Below are positions 35,411 to 45,255 of a stretch of DNA of 64,000 bases, piece by piece (positions within the stretch are counted from its first letter, which is position 1; each line of letters starts with the position of its first letter). The notes under the pieces were generated by a model, which had not been told where the DNA came from, did no database searches, and saw nothing but the letters and a program-made list of their open reading frames with translations. Position numbers and translations under genes: made by a program. Where the stretch lies: the NCBI GenBank assembly GCA_004791255.1, contig SRUQ01000003.1, positions 644,623-708,622 of the forward strand, in the 5' to 3' direction. The DNA is from a bacterium M00.F.Ca.ET.205.01.1.1 (GTDB lineage: Bacteria; Pseudomonadota; Alphaproteobacteria; Rhizobiales; Rhizobiaceae).

Positions 35411-36304
35411 ATGCGTGTATTCGTGACCGGTGCATCCGGGTTTGTCGGTTCCGCGGTCGTGCGGGAACTCATTGAAGCCGGCCACAAGGTGCTTGGCCTT
35501 GTCCGCTCGGAGGCGGGCGCCGGCGCCCTTGCCGCCATCGGTGCGACGGTCCATCGCGGCGACCTGGAAGATCTGGAAAGCCTGCGTAGTGGAGCAGCCC
35601 TTTCGGATGGCGTCATCCACACCGCCTTCAACCATGACTTCTCGAAATTCGCTCAGAATTGCGAGGGCGACCGCCGCGCCATCGAGACGCTGGGCGCGGT
35701 ACTCGAGGGCACGGACCGTCCGCTGGTGGTCACATCAGGCCTTGCCGGCCTGGCGAAAGGCCGCGCGGCCACGGAGGAGGATACAGCCCCTCAGCCTTCC
35801 CCAGCCTATCCCCGCGCTTCGGAGGCGGCAGCGGCAGCGCTTGCGGCACGCGGCATCCATGCCTCGGTGGTGCGCCTGTCGCCGTCGGTGCATGGCGATG
35901 GCGACCACGGCTTTGTCCCGATGCTGATCGGCATCGCGCGCGAAAAGGGTGTTTCGGCCTATATTGGCGATGGTCAGAACCGCTGGCCCGGCGTGCACCG
36001 GTTCGACGCCGCCCGCCTGTTCAGGCTGGCGCTGGAAAAAGGCGCGGTCGGCGCCCGCTATCACGGCGTCGCCGAGGAAGGCGTGCGATGCCGGGAGATC
36101 GCCGAAATCATCGGCCGTCGCCTCTCGTTGCCGGTGGTCGCTAAGCCACGCGAGGAAGCCGCCAGTCATTTTGGCTTTATCGGCCATTTCTTCGGCATGG
36201 ACGCGCCGGCTTCGGGCGCCTGGACACGCGATGTCCTGGGCTGGCAGCCAACGCAGCCCGGGCTGATCGCCGATCTCGACCGGCCCGCCTACTTCAAGGG
36301 GTGA
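35411..36304 (+). CDS. NAD-dependent epimerase/dehydratase (extended SDR)
   Basis: A 297-aa extended short-chain dehydrogenase. The dinucleotide loop is GASGFVGSA (7-15), with a second-strand region [11 protein letters not shown] that suggests NADP preference. The active-site Tyr is probably that of [11 protein letters not shown], with Ala in place of the usual catalytic Lys spacing, so the exact chemistry is uncertain. AAGGAG stands nine bases before the ATG. It is divergent from an AraC regulator, which probably controls it. Confidence 0.88.
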   Translation: MRVFVTGASGFVGSAVVRELIEAGHKVLGLVRSEAGAGALAAIGATVHRGDLEDLESLRSGAALSDGVIHTAFNHDFSKFAQNCEGDRRAIETLGAVLEGTDRPLVVTSGLAGLAKGRAATEEDTAPQPSPAYPRASEAAAAALAARGIHASVVRLSPSVHGDGDHGFVPMLIGIAREKGVSAYIGDGQNRWPGVHRFDAARLFRLALEKGAVGARYHGVAEEGVRCREIAEIIGRRLSLPVVAKPREEAASHFGFIGHFFGMDAPASGAWTRDVLGWQPTQPGLIADLDRPAYFKG

Positions 36305-36310
36305 GCCTGA

Positions 36311-37246
36311 TTAGTCGAACAGGCTCGATACCGATTCCTCGGTCGCCGTGCGCGAGATGGCTTCGCCCATCAGGTCGGCGATCGAGATGACGCGGATGTT
36401 GGGGGCGTCCAGAACGCCCTGCGTCGGCTGGATGGAATCGGTGATCACCAGTTCCTGCAGCTTCGAGCCGCTGATGCGGGCCACCGCGCCGCCCGACAGC
36501 ACGCCGTGGGTGATGTAGGCGGTGACGCTGGTGGCGCCGTTGGCCAGCAATGCGTCGGCGGCGTTGCACAGCGTGCCGCCGGAATCGACGATGTCGTCGA
36601 TCAACAGGCAGTCCTTGCCGGCGACGGCGCCGATGATGTTCATCACTTCCGATTCACCGGGGCGTTCGCGGCGCTTGTCGACGATTGCCAATTGCGCGTC
36701 GAAACGCTTGGCCAGCGCGCGGGCGCGCACCACGCCGCCAATGTCGGGCGATACGACCACGACATTGCCGAGCTGCTTGTATTTGGCCTTCACGTCGCGG
36801 GCCATCACCGGCACCGAAAACAGATTGTCGGTCGGGATGTCGAAAAAGCCCTGGATCTGGCCGGCATGCAAATCGAGCGTCAGAACGCGGTCGACGCCGG
36901 CGCGGGCGATCATGTTGGCGACCAGCTTGGCCGAGATCGGCGTGCGGCCGGAAGCGCGGCGGTCCTGCCTTGCATAGCCGAAATAGGGGATGACCGCCGT
37001 GATGCGCCTGGCCGAGGAGCGCATGAAGGCATCGACCATGATGAGCAGTTCCATCAGATGGTCGTTGGTCGGGAACGAAGTCGACTGGAGGACGAATACG
37101 TCCTCGCCGCGCACGTTTTCCTGGATCTCGACGAAGATTTCCTGGTCGGCGAAGCGCCTGACACTGGCCTTGCCCAGCGGGATGTTGAGATAGCGGGCGA
37201 CCGCTTCGGCCAGCACCCTGTTGGAATTGCCTGCGAAGAGTTTCAT
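36311..37246 (-). CDS. prs: Ribose-phosphate pyrophosphokinase
   Basis: A 311-aa PRPP synthetase, which transfers pyrophosphate from ATP to ribose 5-phosphate to feed nucleotide, His and Trp synthesis. Family elements are [20 protein letters not shown], the [11 protein letters not shown] segment (PRPP-synthetase signature region) and the PRPP loop [16 protein letters not shown] at 37246 has AGGAA six bases upstream and gives the standard length. It is convergent with the SDR gene, with only 6 bp between stops. Confidence 0.96.
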   Translation of the reverse strand: MKLFAGNSNRVLAEAVARYLNIPLGKASVRRFADQEIFVEIQENVRGEDVFVLQSTSFPTNDHLMELLIMVDAFMRSSARRITAVIPYFGYARQDRRASGRTPISAKLVANMIARAGVDRVLTLDLHAGQIQGFFDIPTDNLFSVPVMARDVKAKYKQLGNVVVVSPDIGGVVRARALAKRFDAQLAIVDKRRERPGESEVMNIIGAVAGKDCLLIDDIVDSGGTLCNAADALLANGATSVTAYITHGVLSGGAVARISGSKLQELVITDSIQPTQGVLDAPNIRVISIADLMGEAISRTATEESVSSLFD

Positions 37247-37426
37247 GCACCGTTCCTGGTGGAGGATGGAGAGCCCCAACGGACTCGCCCGCGCCCTTTA
37301 ACCGGGCTTTTAGCGGCCCGCGCCGGTATTGCAAGCGCCGTGATCGGGAATCCGTCGGCTAATCCTAAGGAAAACGCCAGGCATTACCCGACAGCAACAG
37401 TTCCGCAGCGGCGCTATGCCGCTGGC

Positions 37427-38023
37427 CTAGCCAGCGCTGCCGCCAAGAAAGGCGGCGAACTGGTCGATGGTCTGGTCGGCGATCGCCTGCATGGTGGCGG
37501 GCGCCACCGCCTTCCAGCTGTCGCCGCCCCCGCTGTCGCCGAAATTGACCGAAGGCGCCTTCATCTGGCCGTTGATGCGGTGCAGCCGGTTGCCCGAGGG
37601 GTCATAGACGTCCCAGACATAGATCACGGTGGTGTCCTTGCCTTCGGACATCGTCGAAAAATAACCTTTCAGCACATGCGTCGCGGTCTGGTCCTGGCTG
37701 CCGGCAAGCGTGATGCCGCGCTGCCTGGCCCGCGTCTGCAACTCCGCCGTCAGGGGCGTTGCCGCGTCCACCGAAGCGCCGACGATGGGCGCGATCTGCA
37801 GGCGCGTCTTGGCCAACACCGCGGCGGTCGGGGCTGCGGCAGGTGCAGGAGCGGCCGCGGCAGGCGCAGCCGGCGAAGGCGTGGCAGCGGCCGAGTTGTC
37901 CGGCGTTGCCGAAGCGGCCGGCGGGGTGATGGCGGAGGGTTCGAGAACGTCTTTTGCGTTGGTGCAGGCGGCAAGCGCCAATGCCACGAGCAATGATACG
38001 GTCGTCACATGCGATCGTCTCAT
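37427..38023 (-). CDS. Hypothetical lipoprotein
   Basis: A 198-aa exported lipoprotein with signal sequence and lipobox LALAAC (Cys about 20), then a low-complexity Ala/Pro linker (about 32-70), then a folded domain with AELQTRARQRGITLAGS and KGYFSTMSEGKDTTVIYVWDV. The last domain resembles the periplasmic lipoproteins with a conserved YxWDVxD motif found near lgt-pgeF in rhizobia. Function unknown. It follows the M24 gene by 43 bp on the same strand. Confidence 0.75.
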   Translation of the reverse strand: MRRSHVTTVSLLVALALAACTNAKDVLEPSAITPPAASATPDNSAAATPSPAAPAAAAPAPAAAPTAAVLAKTRLQIAPIVGASVDAATPLTAELQTRARQRGITLAGSQDQTATHVLKGYFSTMSEGKDTTVIYVWDVYDPSGNRLHRINGQMKAPSVNFGDSGGGDSWKAVAPATMQAIADQTIDQFAAFLGGSAG

Positions 38024-38066
38024 TTGCCTTCTAACTCCTTGGCGAAGAACGCCTCCCATTATGGAT

Positions 38067-39218
38067 TCACTGTACGATCAAGTCGAGATCATGGCGGGAC
38101 AGCGGCTTCGGCTGGGATTCGGTGGTCAGGTAGGTGCGGCCAAGCGTCATCGCCGTCTCGGTCTCGGAATCCATGATGATCATGTGGGCGAACAGCGTCA
38201 TGTTGGACGCGATCGGCTCGGGATTGCCCTGGTAGAACATCGGCATATCCATCCAGGACGGCGTGAAGCGGGCGCCGACCGAATAGCCGCAGGCGTTCAG
38301 CCGGTGCTTGGTCAGGCCGTGCGCTTCCATGGTGCGCGCATGCGCGTCGAACACGTCGCCGAAGCTGTTGCCCGGCGTCATCGCCTTCTCGACCGAAAGC
38401 AGCGCCGCGCGCGCCGCGTCGAACAGCTCCTGGTGGCGCTTCGACACCTTGCCGGTCAGCACCGTGCGCATCATCGGCGCGTGGTAGTGGTTGAAGACGC
38501 CGGCCCATTCGAGCGTCAGCTGGTCGTTCTTGGTGAGCTTGCGGCGGCCGGCCTTGTAGCGGCACAAAAGCGCATCGGCGCCGGAGCCGATGATGAACTC
38601 GTTGGCCGGATAGTCGCCGCCGCCGGCGAAGACCGCGCCCTGCATGGCGGCCAGGATCAGCGCTTCGTCGCCGCCCTGCTTGATCAGCGGCAGCGCCGCG
38701 TCCAGCGCGTCGTCGGAGAGATTTGCGGCTTTCTCGGCCTTGGCAATTTCGGCCGGGCTCTTGAACAGACGCAGCCGGCCGACGATGCCGGAAGCGTCGG
38801 CGATCTGGCCGAAGGTCTGCAGCTGCTCGTCCAGCCGGCGGCCATTGTAAGCGGTCAGGCCATGGGTGTCGTATTCGACGCCGATGCGGGCGCCGAGCAG
38901 GTTGAGATCGTTGAGCAGGTTGCGCAGGTCGACCGCCGGATTGGCGCCGTCGCGATCGGTCCACAGCACGATGTTGTCGATGATCGAGGTGTGGCGCGCC
39001 TGGCGCAGATCGGCCGAGCGGGTCAAAAGCACCATCGAACCGTCGGCCTTTACCACCAGACACTGGAAGAAGCAGAAGCCGAACGTGTCGTAGCCGGTCA
39101 GCCAGTACATGCTCTCCTGCGCGAACAGCAGGATGGCGTCGAGCTTCTTCTCGGCCATCTCGATGATCAGCCGGTCGCGGCGCGCGTCAAATTCGGACCG
39201 TTCGAAATGCAAGGCCAT
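38067..39218 (-). CDS. M24-family (creatinase/aminopeptidase P fold) protein lacking standard metal ligands
   Basis: A 383-aa two-domain M24 protein. The N-terminal creatinase domain contains YWLTGYDTFGF, and the C-terminal domain has the pita-bread fold. The usual metal ligands are altered: the first Asp position is Glu (LTLEWAG), the second (D-x-TRT) reads HAPMMRT, and the GHGIG His is replaced in ACGYSVG. This pattern recalls creatinase and ectoine hydrolase, which work without metal. A Xaa-Pro peptidase label would therefore mislead. Its start overlaps the pgeF stop by one base (TAATG). Confidence 0.85.
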   Translation of the reverse strand: MALHFERSEFDARRDRLIIEMAEKKLDAILLFAQESMYWLTGYDTFGFCFFQCLVVKADGSMVLLTRSADLRQARHTSIIDNIVLWTDRDGANPAVDLRNLLNDLNLLGARIGVEYDTHGLTAYNGRRLDEQLQTFGQIADASGIVGRLRLFKSPAEIAKAEKAANLSDDALDAALPLIKQGGDEALILAAMQGAVFAGGGDYPANEFIIGSGADALLCRYKAGRRKLTKNDQLTLEWAGVFNHYHAPMMRTVLTGKVSKRHQELFDAARAALLSVEKAMTPGNSFGDVFDAHARTMEAHGLTKHRLNACGYSVGARFTPSWMDMPMFYQGNPEPIASNMTLFAHMIIMDSETETAMTLGRTYLTTESQPKPLSRHDLDLIVQ

Positions 39219-40006
39219 TATTCATTCTCCAAAACGATTGCCGAAACCTGCCGGCCGTAATCGGGTTCCTTGCGGTGCGTGGTGCGCCGGTAGGAGTAAA
39301 ACAGATCTGCCTCGGCATAGGTGCAGCGACCGAGGCCTTGCGCGGTCACGCCGGCCTTGCCGAGCCGGTCCACCGTATAGCTGACGAGGTCGAACATCGA
39401 ATGGCCGGCCTTCGCCGAAGGGATGAAATAGCGCGCATTTTCATTGTCAGCGTGGACGAAGCGGCCGACGAATTCCGGACCGACTTCGTAGTTCTCAGGG
39501 CTGATCGAGGGGCCGAGCACGGCGACGATGTTTTGGCGCCGGGCGCCGAGGCTTTCCATGGCGGCAACGGTGTTTTCGAGCACGCCGGTGAAAGCGCCTT
39601 TCCAGCCGGCATGTGCCGCGCCGATGATGCGCGCCCCGGCATCGGCAAACAGCACCGGGCCGCAATCGGCTGTCGAGGCGCCGATGGCGATGCCGGGCCG
39701 GTCGGTGACGATGGCATCGGCCTTGGGCCGCTCGCCGGCGAAAGGCTCGCGCGCGATGACGACGTCAGGCGAATGGACCTGCCAGGCGGTCAGGAGATGG
39801 CTTGGCGCGACACCCATCCAGGCGGCGACGCGGCCGCGATTCTCGGCAACCAGTGCCTGGTTGTCTTGCGATCCGGTGCCGATGTTGAGGCCCTGGTAGA
39901 TGCCGGCGGAGACACCGCCGACACGGGTGAAATAGCCGTGGCGTATGCCTTGCGCCTTGTCCAGCAAGGGCGACCGAACGGGATCCGGCTTGGTCTGATT
40001 CAGCAT
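39218..40006 (-). CDS. pgeF: Peptidoglycan editing factor PgeF (YfiH, multicopper-oxidase-like)
   Basis: A 262-aa DUF152/YfiH protein, now called PgeF, which removes wrongly incorporated muropeptide precursors. Signature segments are WQVHSPDVV, STADCGPVLF and GAAHAGWKGAF, which carry the His and Cys zinc ligands. ATG at 40006 gives the family length. It is part of the lgt / MidA-like / pgeF cluster conserved in rhizobia; the stop overlaps the next start as TAATG. Confidence 0.94.
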   Translation of the reverse strand: MLNQTKPDPVRSPLLDKAQGIRHGYFTRVGGVSAGIYQGLNIGTGSQDNQALVAENRGRVAAWMGVAPSHLLTAWQVHSPDVVIAREPFAGERPKADAIVTDRPGIAIGASTADCGPVLFADAGARIIGAAHAGWKGAFTGVLENTVAAMESLGARRQNIVAVLGPSISPENYEVGPEFVGRFVHADNENARYFIPSAKAGHSMFDLVSYTVDRLGKAGVTAQGLGRCTYAEADLFYSYRRTTHRKEPDYGRQVSAIVLENE

Positions 40007-40122
40007 GCGGGCGTTTGTTGTCCGTGTGGGCGGTTTCGTCAAGGTCAGGTGCCGGCCGGGCATGGCGCGGGTTCAGCCGCTGGTCGGCAGGACGGGAGAT
40101 TGGAAGCGGTGGCGGTGAAAAG

Positions 40123-41211
40123 TCAATCCGCCATGGCAAAGGGCGGGACGGCGAGACCGGCAGGCAGGACCGCAAGCACCTTGAACAGCTCGCCCATCGC
40201 CCGCGGACCGGCGAGACGCTCGACGTCAGCGGCGATCTTTTCGCGGCCGGCCTGATCTGCGCCGGCACCGAGGCGGCCGGCACGCTCGAGAATGCCCATG
40301 CCGAGCAGGAAATCGCCCTGGGTCGAAAGATGCGCGTCCAGCCCATACACGCGCACAGCAGTGGCAAGAGCCGCGAAATCGACATGGGTTGTCAGGTCAG
40401 CCTCGCCGGGACTGGCCAGCACATCTTCGTGATTGTGGCGGCGCAACGCCTGCAGCGTGTCGCCGACACCGGGCTGGAGGTATCCATAATCCAGGAACAG
40501 TCCGGCGCCGCTGTCTCGGGCTATGCGCTCGGCGATGCCCATCATCAGGGCGGTGCGGGCGGGAGCGATCTCGACGATGGCGCCTTGCCGGGCGTCAGCG
40601 GCGTCGGCGGGCAGCAGCGTGGCATCGACTGATCCGGCGCCGGCGAAGAAACGCAGCGCATCGTCGTCATCGAGGCCGACCATGCGTTCGCGCCAGCTGT
40701 CGCCGGCACGGACGAACTGGCGCACGGGCACGGCGTCGAACAGCTCATTGCCGACGATGAACAGCGGCTGGCGCGGCAGCGTGTCGATTGTCTCGTGCCA
40801 ACTGACCGGGAACGGTGTCGGGCCGAGCGTCTGTTTCTGGACATCGGTCAGGCGCGGGCTGGTCTCGATCATGGCGAAGGCGGCGCCGTTGGATAACGCC
40901 GGATCAAGCCGCGACAACGTGCGCAGCATGTCCTTCATCAGCGTGCCGCGGCCGGGGCCGATCTCGGCGATGGTGACCGGTAGCGGCCGGCCGCTGGCCA
41001 GCCACGCCTGGTAGAGCCAGACGGCGACCAGTTCGCCGAACATCTGGCTGATCTCCGGCGCGGTCACGAAGTCGCCGGAAGCCCCGAACGGCTCTCGCGT
41101 CGTGTAGTAGCCGTTCTGCGGATCGAACAGGCAGAGCGCCATGTATTCGTTGACGGGTATCGGCCCGACAGCCTCGATCAGGTCGACAATGCGGGCCTTC
41201 AGCCGCGTCAT
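40123..41211 (-). CDS. SAM-dependent methyltransferase, NDUFAF7/MidA family
   Basis: A 362-aa DUF185 methyltransferase. Motif I is [20 protein letters not shown], with [12 protein letters not shown] and the C-terminal [16 protein letters not shown] also diagnostic. The mitochondrial homologue NDUFAF7 methylates an arginine of a complex I subunit, and a similar role is possible here. Its ATG overlaps the lgt stop (ATGA), so translation is coupled to lgt. Confidence 0.93.
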   Translation of the reverse strand: MTRLKARIVDLIEAVGPIPVNEYMALCLFDPQNGYYTTREPFGASGDFVTAPEISQMFGELVAVWLYQAWLASGRPLPVTIAEIGPGRGTLMKDMLRTLSRLDPALSNGAAFAMIETSPRLTDVQKQTLGPTPFPVSWHETIDTLPRQPLFIVGNELFDAVPVRQFVRAGDSWRERMVGLDDDDALRFFAGAGSVDATLLPADAADARQGAIVEIAPARTALMMGIAERIARDSGAGLFLDYGYLQPGVGDTLQALRRHNHEDVLASPGEADLTTHVDFAALATAVRVYGLDAHLSTQGDFLLGMGILERAGRLGAGADQAGREKIAADVERLAGPRAMGELFKVLAVLPAGLAVPPFAMAD

Positions 41212-42062
41212 GTCGGCTGCGGTTGCGGCACCGGCCTGGCGGTCGCCATCGCCCAGATGCCGGCCAGCACCATGGGCGTCGACAGGATCATGCCCATGGT
41301 CAGCCAGTTGGTGCCGAGGAGGTAGCCGAGCTGCTGGTCCGGCTCGCGGAAGAACTCGACCAAGATGCGCGACAGGCCATAGCCGCAGATGAAGGCGCCG
41401 CCGACGAAGCGCGGTGTCTTCAGCTTGAGCCGCGAATGGGTGAGGATGCGCAGCACGACGAACAGCACGAGGCCCTCAAGAAGGGCCTCGTAGAGCTGGC
41501 TCGGGTGACGGGTGAACGGTCCGCCATTGGGAAATTCGATTGCCCAGGGCACATCGGTGGGCCGGCCCCAGAGCTCGGAATTGATGAAATTGGCGACGCG
41601 CACCAGGCCGAGGCCGACCGGCACGCCGGCGGCCACGACATCGAACAGCGACCATGTGCGGATGCCGCGCTTGATGGAAAACAGGGTCATGGCCAGGATG
41701 ACGCCGAGTAGGCCGCCATGGAACGACATGCCGCCTTGCCAGACCGCGAAGATGTCGAGCGGGTGGGCGATGTAGCGCGCCAGGTCGTAGAACAGCACAT
41801 AGCCGGTGCGGCCGCCCAAGACGACGCCGATCGCCGCCCAGACGATGAAATCGTCGAGATCCTCCGGCTTCATCGGCAGGACGCCGTTCGCCCACAGTTT
41901 CGGATTAGCGGCGAGCCGCTTGGCGTACCACCAGGCAAACAGGATGCCGACGATGTAACCGACGCCGTACCAGTGCACCGCCAACGGGCCGATCTGGATG
42001 AGGATCGGATTGATGTTGGGGAAAGGCAGCGAGGCCAGCGGCAGCAGGAAATATTCGTTCAA
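41208..42062 (-). CDS. lgt: Prolipoprotein diacylglyceryl transferase
   Basis: A 284-aa inner-membrane Lgt with about seven helices, which attaches diacylglycerol to the lipobox Cys of prolipoproteins. Family marks are [11 protein letters not shown], the [11 protein letters not shown] loop, and the signature region [18 protein letters not shown] followed by RHPSQLYEA. It is the first gene of the lgt / MidA-like / pgeF / M24 / lipoprotein run, whose last member is itself an Lgt substrate. The 170 bp upstream shows nothing clear. Confidence 0.96.
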   Translation of the reverse strand: MNEYFLLPLASLPFPNINPILIQIGPLAVHWYGVGYIVGILFAWWYAKRLAANPKLWANGVLPMKPEDLDDFIVWAAIGVVLGGRTGYVLFYDLARYIAHPLDIFAVWQGGMSFHGGLLGVILAMTLFSIKRGIRTWSLFDVVAAGVPVGLGLVRVANFINSELWGRPTDVPWAIEFPNGGPFTRHPSQLYEALLEGLVLFVVLRILTHSRLKLKTPRFVGGAFICGYGLSRILVEFFREPDQQLGYLLGTNWLTMGMILSTPMVLAGIWAMATARPVPQPQPT

Positions 42063-42235
42063 CGGGACGTTCTCGGTTGCGATCGCATTCGGGCGCGGAC
42101 CATGCGGCAGGGTTTTGGCAGGGTCAAGGCAAGGCGGCTGCCGTCAGTTGCCGCAGGTCAGGATCGTTTTCAGAGGCGCCGGGGCTTGGGGTATCCGCAC
42201 CGGTGTCCGTGCTCAATCCTCGGGGCTTGCCAGCC

Positions 42236-42472
42236 TCAGGACTTGGCGGCCACCAACTGCCGCAGCGCGTCGTTGATCCTGTCCTGCCAGCCGGGACCGT
42301 CTTCCTGGAAATGGTCGAGCACGGCGCGGTCGATCCTGATCGAGACAAGCTCGCGGACATTGGGGGCCGCCGAAGGTTCGCGAGGCGGGGCTGCTATCGG
42401 CTTCTTGACCGGCTTGAAGGCAGCTTCGGCGGCTGCCATCGGATTTGTCGGTCGACGCGGAGGCGTTGCCAT
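42236..42472 (-). CDS. BrnA-like ribbon-helix-helix protein (possible orphan antitoxin)
   Basis: A 78-aa protein with a Pro/Ala-rich N-terminus and a C-terminal segment (VSIRIDRAVLDHFQEDGPGW, then INDALRQLVAA) matching the BrnA antitoxin pattern: a beta strand followed by two helices. BrnA normally pairs with the RelE-like toxin BrnT, encoded just upstream, but no such gene is present here. A perfect 5-bp inverted repeat lies 7 bp before its start, as expected for autorepression. Confidence 0.75.
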   Translation of the reverse strand: MATPPRRPTNPMAAAEAAFKPVKKPIAAPPREPSAAPNVRELVSIRIDRAVLDHFQEDGPGWQDRINDALRQLVAAKS

Positions 42473-42478
42473 TGGGTG

Positions 42479-42492
42479 ATCCTGATTAGGAT
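42479..42492. promoter_or_regulatory. Inverted repeat ahead of the BrnA-like gene
   Basis: ATCCT-GATT-AGGAT, perfect 5-bp arms. Its position directly upstream of a ribbon-helix-helix gene suggests an autoregulatory site. Confidence 0.4.
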
Positions 42493-42652
42493 ATGATATG
42501 TCGGCACAATAGGCGACTTGGCGCCCTCAAGTACAGCTCGGGAGCTGCCGTTGGCGCAGCGAATCATGCGCCATAGCAACGCAGACGTCGCAGCAGTTCT
42601 TGCATTCCGCGCGCCGCGCCACTAACTCAAACCGAGCAAGCGAGGATTTGCC

Positions 42653-42955
42653 ATGTCGACCGGACCGAACCGCATTCTCGATGAATTCGCCAAGCTGATG
42701 ACCGACGCCGCCGGTGCCGCTCAAGGTGTGCGCCGCGAGGTTGAGACCGCCTTCAAGGGCCAGGCGGAGCGCATCCTCAATTCCATGGATGTGGTGCAGC
42801 GCGAGGAGTTCGAGGCCGCGCGCGAGATGGCCGCCAAGGCCAGGGAAGAGAACGGCAGGCTTGCCGAGCGCATCGAGGCGCTCGAGGCCAGGATCGCCGA
42901 ACTGACCGGCCAGGCCACACCTGCGGCTTCGGCCAAGCCCAAACCAAAAAAATAA
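42653..42955 (+). CDS. ubiK: UbiK-type accessory factor (BMFP / DUF526)
   Basis: A 100-aa coiled-coil protein of the UbiK/BMFP family: RILDEFAKLMTDAAGAAQG, then VETAFKGQAERILNSMDVVQ and a heptad-rich C-terminal helix (REEFEAAREMAAKAREENGR), ending in a Lys/Pro tail. In enterobacteria UbiK aids ubiquinone synthesis and trimerises through this coiled coil. That role is inferred by family only. It is divergent from the BrnA-like gene. Confidence 0.88.
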   Translation: MSTGPNRILDEFAKLMTDAAGAAQGVRREVETAFKGQAERILNSMDVVQREEFEAAREMAAKAREENGRLAERIEALEARIAELTGQATPAASAKPKPKK

Positions 42956-43294
42956 TTCGTTAACTTTTCCACAAAGCACCAGCCGGAAAATCGCTTTGCC
43001 GTGAATCGCTTACCGGCATCGCGTGACTCTTTGTGACAGGCACCTTTCCACATGCGAATGACGCAGTGCGAAAAATTGGGCTGTTCACGCGACTCCCGAT
43101 CAATAGACTGAATTTGTTGCATGATTCGGAGCAGGGTCATGCGCCGGGCGGTGGGGTCCGGTCTGGGGTCTTTGCGTCGAGAAGTAGTCCTTAGCGCGAA
43201 GTAAAGTCCTGGCCGTCCGAGTTCTAGACAAGATTGTTCGTCGTGTGTGCCCCGCGGAGCGTGTGGCGCTCCCCCTGAACACAGGAAGCATTCC
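42956..43294. other. Intergenic region ubiK / YbjN gene
   Basis: About 340 bp without an open frame that has a usable start. It is less GC-rich in its first 170 bp (GTTAACTTTTCCACAAAG near 42959). I see no intrinsic terminator after ubiK, no tRNA and no strong repeat. AGGAA before ATG 43295 is the ribosome-binding site of the next gene. Confidence 0.4.
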
Positions 43295-43795
43295 ATGGAA
43301 CTTCTCGAACTCGAATTCTCCCGCGAAATCCATCCGGTGGATGTGATCGAGCAGGTGGCCCACAACAATGACTGGTCCTTCGAACGGGCCGGCGATGACG
43401 AAATCTCGATCTCGGTTGCCGGAAGCTGGACCGATTATCACGTCTCCTTCTCGTGGATGGAGGATTTCGAGGCGCTGCATCTGGCCTGCGCCTTCGACAT
43501 CAAGGTGCCGGAAACGCGCGCGCTGGAAGTGATGCGGCTCCTGTCGCTGATCAACGAGCAGATGTTGTTCGGCCATTTCGACCTGTGGGAACAGGAAGGC
43601 GCGATCATGTTCCGCCAGTCGCTGCTGCTCGCCGGCGGGGTCGAGCCTTCGAGCCAGCAGGTCGAGGTGCTGCTGTCGTCGGCGCTGGAGGCATGCGAGT
43701 GCTATTTCCAGGCATTCCAGTTCGTCGTCTGGTCGGGGACGTCGGCCAAGGACGCGCTGGCCGGCGTGCTGTTCGAGACCTTCGGCAACGCCTGA
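43295..43795 (+). CDS. YbjN-domain protein
   Basis: A 166-aa YbjN-fold protein, as found in alphaproteobacteria. It has [20 protein letters not shown], the [20 protein letters not shown] strand region, and a C-terminal helix ending in [17 protein letters not shown]. YbjN proteins resemble type III secretion chaperones; their role in rhizobia is unknown. AGGAA lies eight bases before ATG 43295. The 16-bp gap to csaA suggests an operon. Confidence 0.88.
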   Translation: MELLELEFSREIHPVDVIEQVAHNNDWSFERAGDDEISISVAGSWTDYHVSFSWMEDFEALHLACAFDIKVPETRALEVMRLLSLINEQMLFGHFDLWEQEGAIMFRQSLLLAGGVEPSSQQVEVLLSSALEACECYFQAFQFVVWSGTSAKDALAGVLFETFGNA

Positions 43796-43811
43796 GCGAG
43801 AAGCGTTCGAC

Positions 43812-44171
43812 ATGAGTTCAGGCAGCGGGCGCAAGCCCGAGATCAGCTTCGCCGATTTCGATCGTGTCGACATCCGTGCCGGCACGATCATCGAGGCCGA
43901 GCCATTCCCCGAAGCGCGCAAGCCGGCCTTCAAGCTCAGGATCGATTTCGGGCCCGAGATCGGGGTGAAGAAATCCTCGGCGCAGATCACCAAATACTAT
44001 CAGCCGGAGACGCTGATCGGCCGCCAGGTGTTCGCGGTGGTCAATTTCCCGCCGCGCCAGATCGGCCCGTTCATGTCGGAAGTGCTGACGCTCGGTTTTC
44101 CCGATGAGGAGGGCGCCGTCGTGCTCGGCGCCATCGAGCGCAAGGTGCCGGACGGCGGGCGGCTATTCTAG
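43812..44171 (+). CDS. csaA: CsaA-type tRNA-binding/chaperone protein
   Basis: A 119-aa stand-alone EMAP/Trbp111-fold protein. The OB-fold region shows [31 protein letters not shown] and [19 protein letters not shown], all diagnostic of CsaA. In Bacillus CsaA binds tRNA and SecA and acts as a secretion chaperone. It follows the YbjN gene closely and converges with a membrane-protein gene. Confidence 0.93.
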   Translation: MSSGSGRKPEISFADFDRVDIRAGTIIEAEPFPEARKPAFKLRIDFGPEIGVKKSSAQITKYYQPETLIGRQVFAVVNFPPRQIGPFMSEVLTLGFPDEEGAVVLGAIERKVPDGGRLF

Positions 44172-44195
44172 ATCAGGAAGCCCCGGCAAGCGTCA

Positions 44196-45140
44196 TCATG
44201 GTGCTGCAGCCGGCTGGATTGAAGCGACAGCCCGGGGCCGGAACGCGCCGAGAATGGTTCCAACCGTTGCGGCTGAGAGCACGAGATGCAGCACGTCGAA
44301 CGGCCAGGCCAGTCCGAAATGGATCATCATAAGGGTCAAGAAGGAAGGCGACGCGCCATCGGCGGGAATTAGGACCAAGGCTCCGGCCAGGGCCAGTCCA
44401 TATTTGAGCATCGCAACTATTGCCAGAACGATGAACATTATGGCTGTGAAACGCAGATGATTGCCGTCGAGCGCACGCCAGCACCCGATTGGATCAAACG
44501 ATCCCGTCCACAGAAAATCGCCGACAAACAAATATGTCCAGGCAAGGACGAAACCACCCGCGAGCAGGTTGAAGGCGCCCATCGCCGACACCCAAGGCGC
44601 GACGTCCTCAGGGCGGAGCGGCAGGTCATGCGTGGCCATCAGGCCGGCAATAAGCAGTCTGTGCTCGCCGGCGACCGCAAAGCCGCAAAGCAGCTGGATG
44701 GCCGCGAGAAGCAGGGCGGCCAAAAGAATCCGCCGGCTGAGCTCGAAGCGCACGCCCGGGATGGCGAAGCGCTTAACACTCTCAATGCCGCGCCGGACGA
44801 CGACACGGCCATGTTCGGGCGCGTTTGCCATGCGGTCCAGAACGAACGCAAGGACCATCGCCGAGAACGGCGCGGCGACAAACGCGGAGAGCCAAGTCCT
44901 GGAGTCAAAGCCTCTAGACAGAAGCCAGGTTGGCATCTGCTCCGCATAGGCAAAAAGAACGAGGGCAAGCGCGGCCAGACAGAGCGTTGTCAGCAAGCAG
45001 GGAAACCAGGCGGCAACGAAGAGCGGCCAGGCATTCGCGCGGCAATAGCCGAACACCCTCGCAACGGTCTTGCCGATGCGCAAGACGCGACGCTTCGATG
45101 ATACTACAGGCAACTCGTCAAGCGTAGAAATCGGCGTCAA
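44196..45140 (-). CDS. Hypothetical multi-pass membrane protein
   Basis: A 314-aa integral membrane protein with about six to seven hydrophobic segments: 38-65, 88-104, 138-158, 190-212, 233-262 and 275-300. I recognise no family, though its layout (cytosolic N-terminus, evenly spaced helices, small loops) resembles uncharacterised rhizobial membrane proteins. It stands alone; the ~115 bp after its start and the 115 bp before the glycosyltransferase show no structure. Confidence 0.75.
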   Translation of the reverse strand: MTPISTLDELPVVSSKRRVLRIGKTVARVFGYCRANAWPLFVAAWFPCLLTTLCLAALALVLFAYAEQMPTWLLSRGFDSRTWLSAFVAAPFSAMVLAFVLDRMANAPEHGRVVVRRGIESVKRFAIPGVRFELSRRILLAALLLAAIQLLCGFAVAGEHRLLIAGLMATHDLPLRPEDVAPWVSAMGAFNLLAGGFVLAWTYLFVGDFLWTGSFDPIGCWRALDGNHLRFTAIMFIVLAIVAMLKYGLALAGALVLIPADGASPSFLTLMMIHFGLAWPFDVLHLVLSAATVGTILGAFRPRAVASIQPAAAP

Positions 45141-45255
45141 TCCCGCAACGAACTACACACGCTGAATAATGCACCGCAAGCAACTGTAGCACAAGCTCTC
45201 GCGAGGAGCGTGTTTGACCTGACCTGAACTTGACCGCATCCTATGCGCCGGCCTA

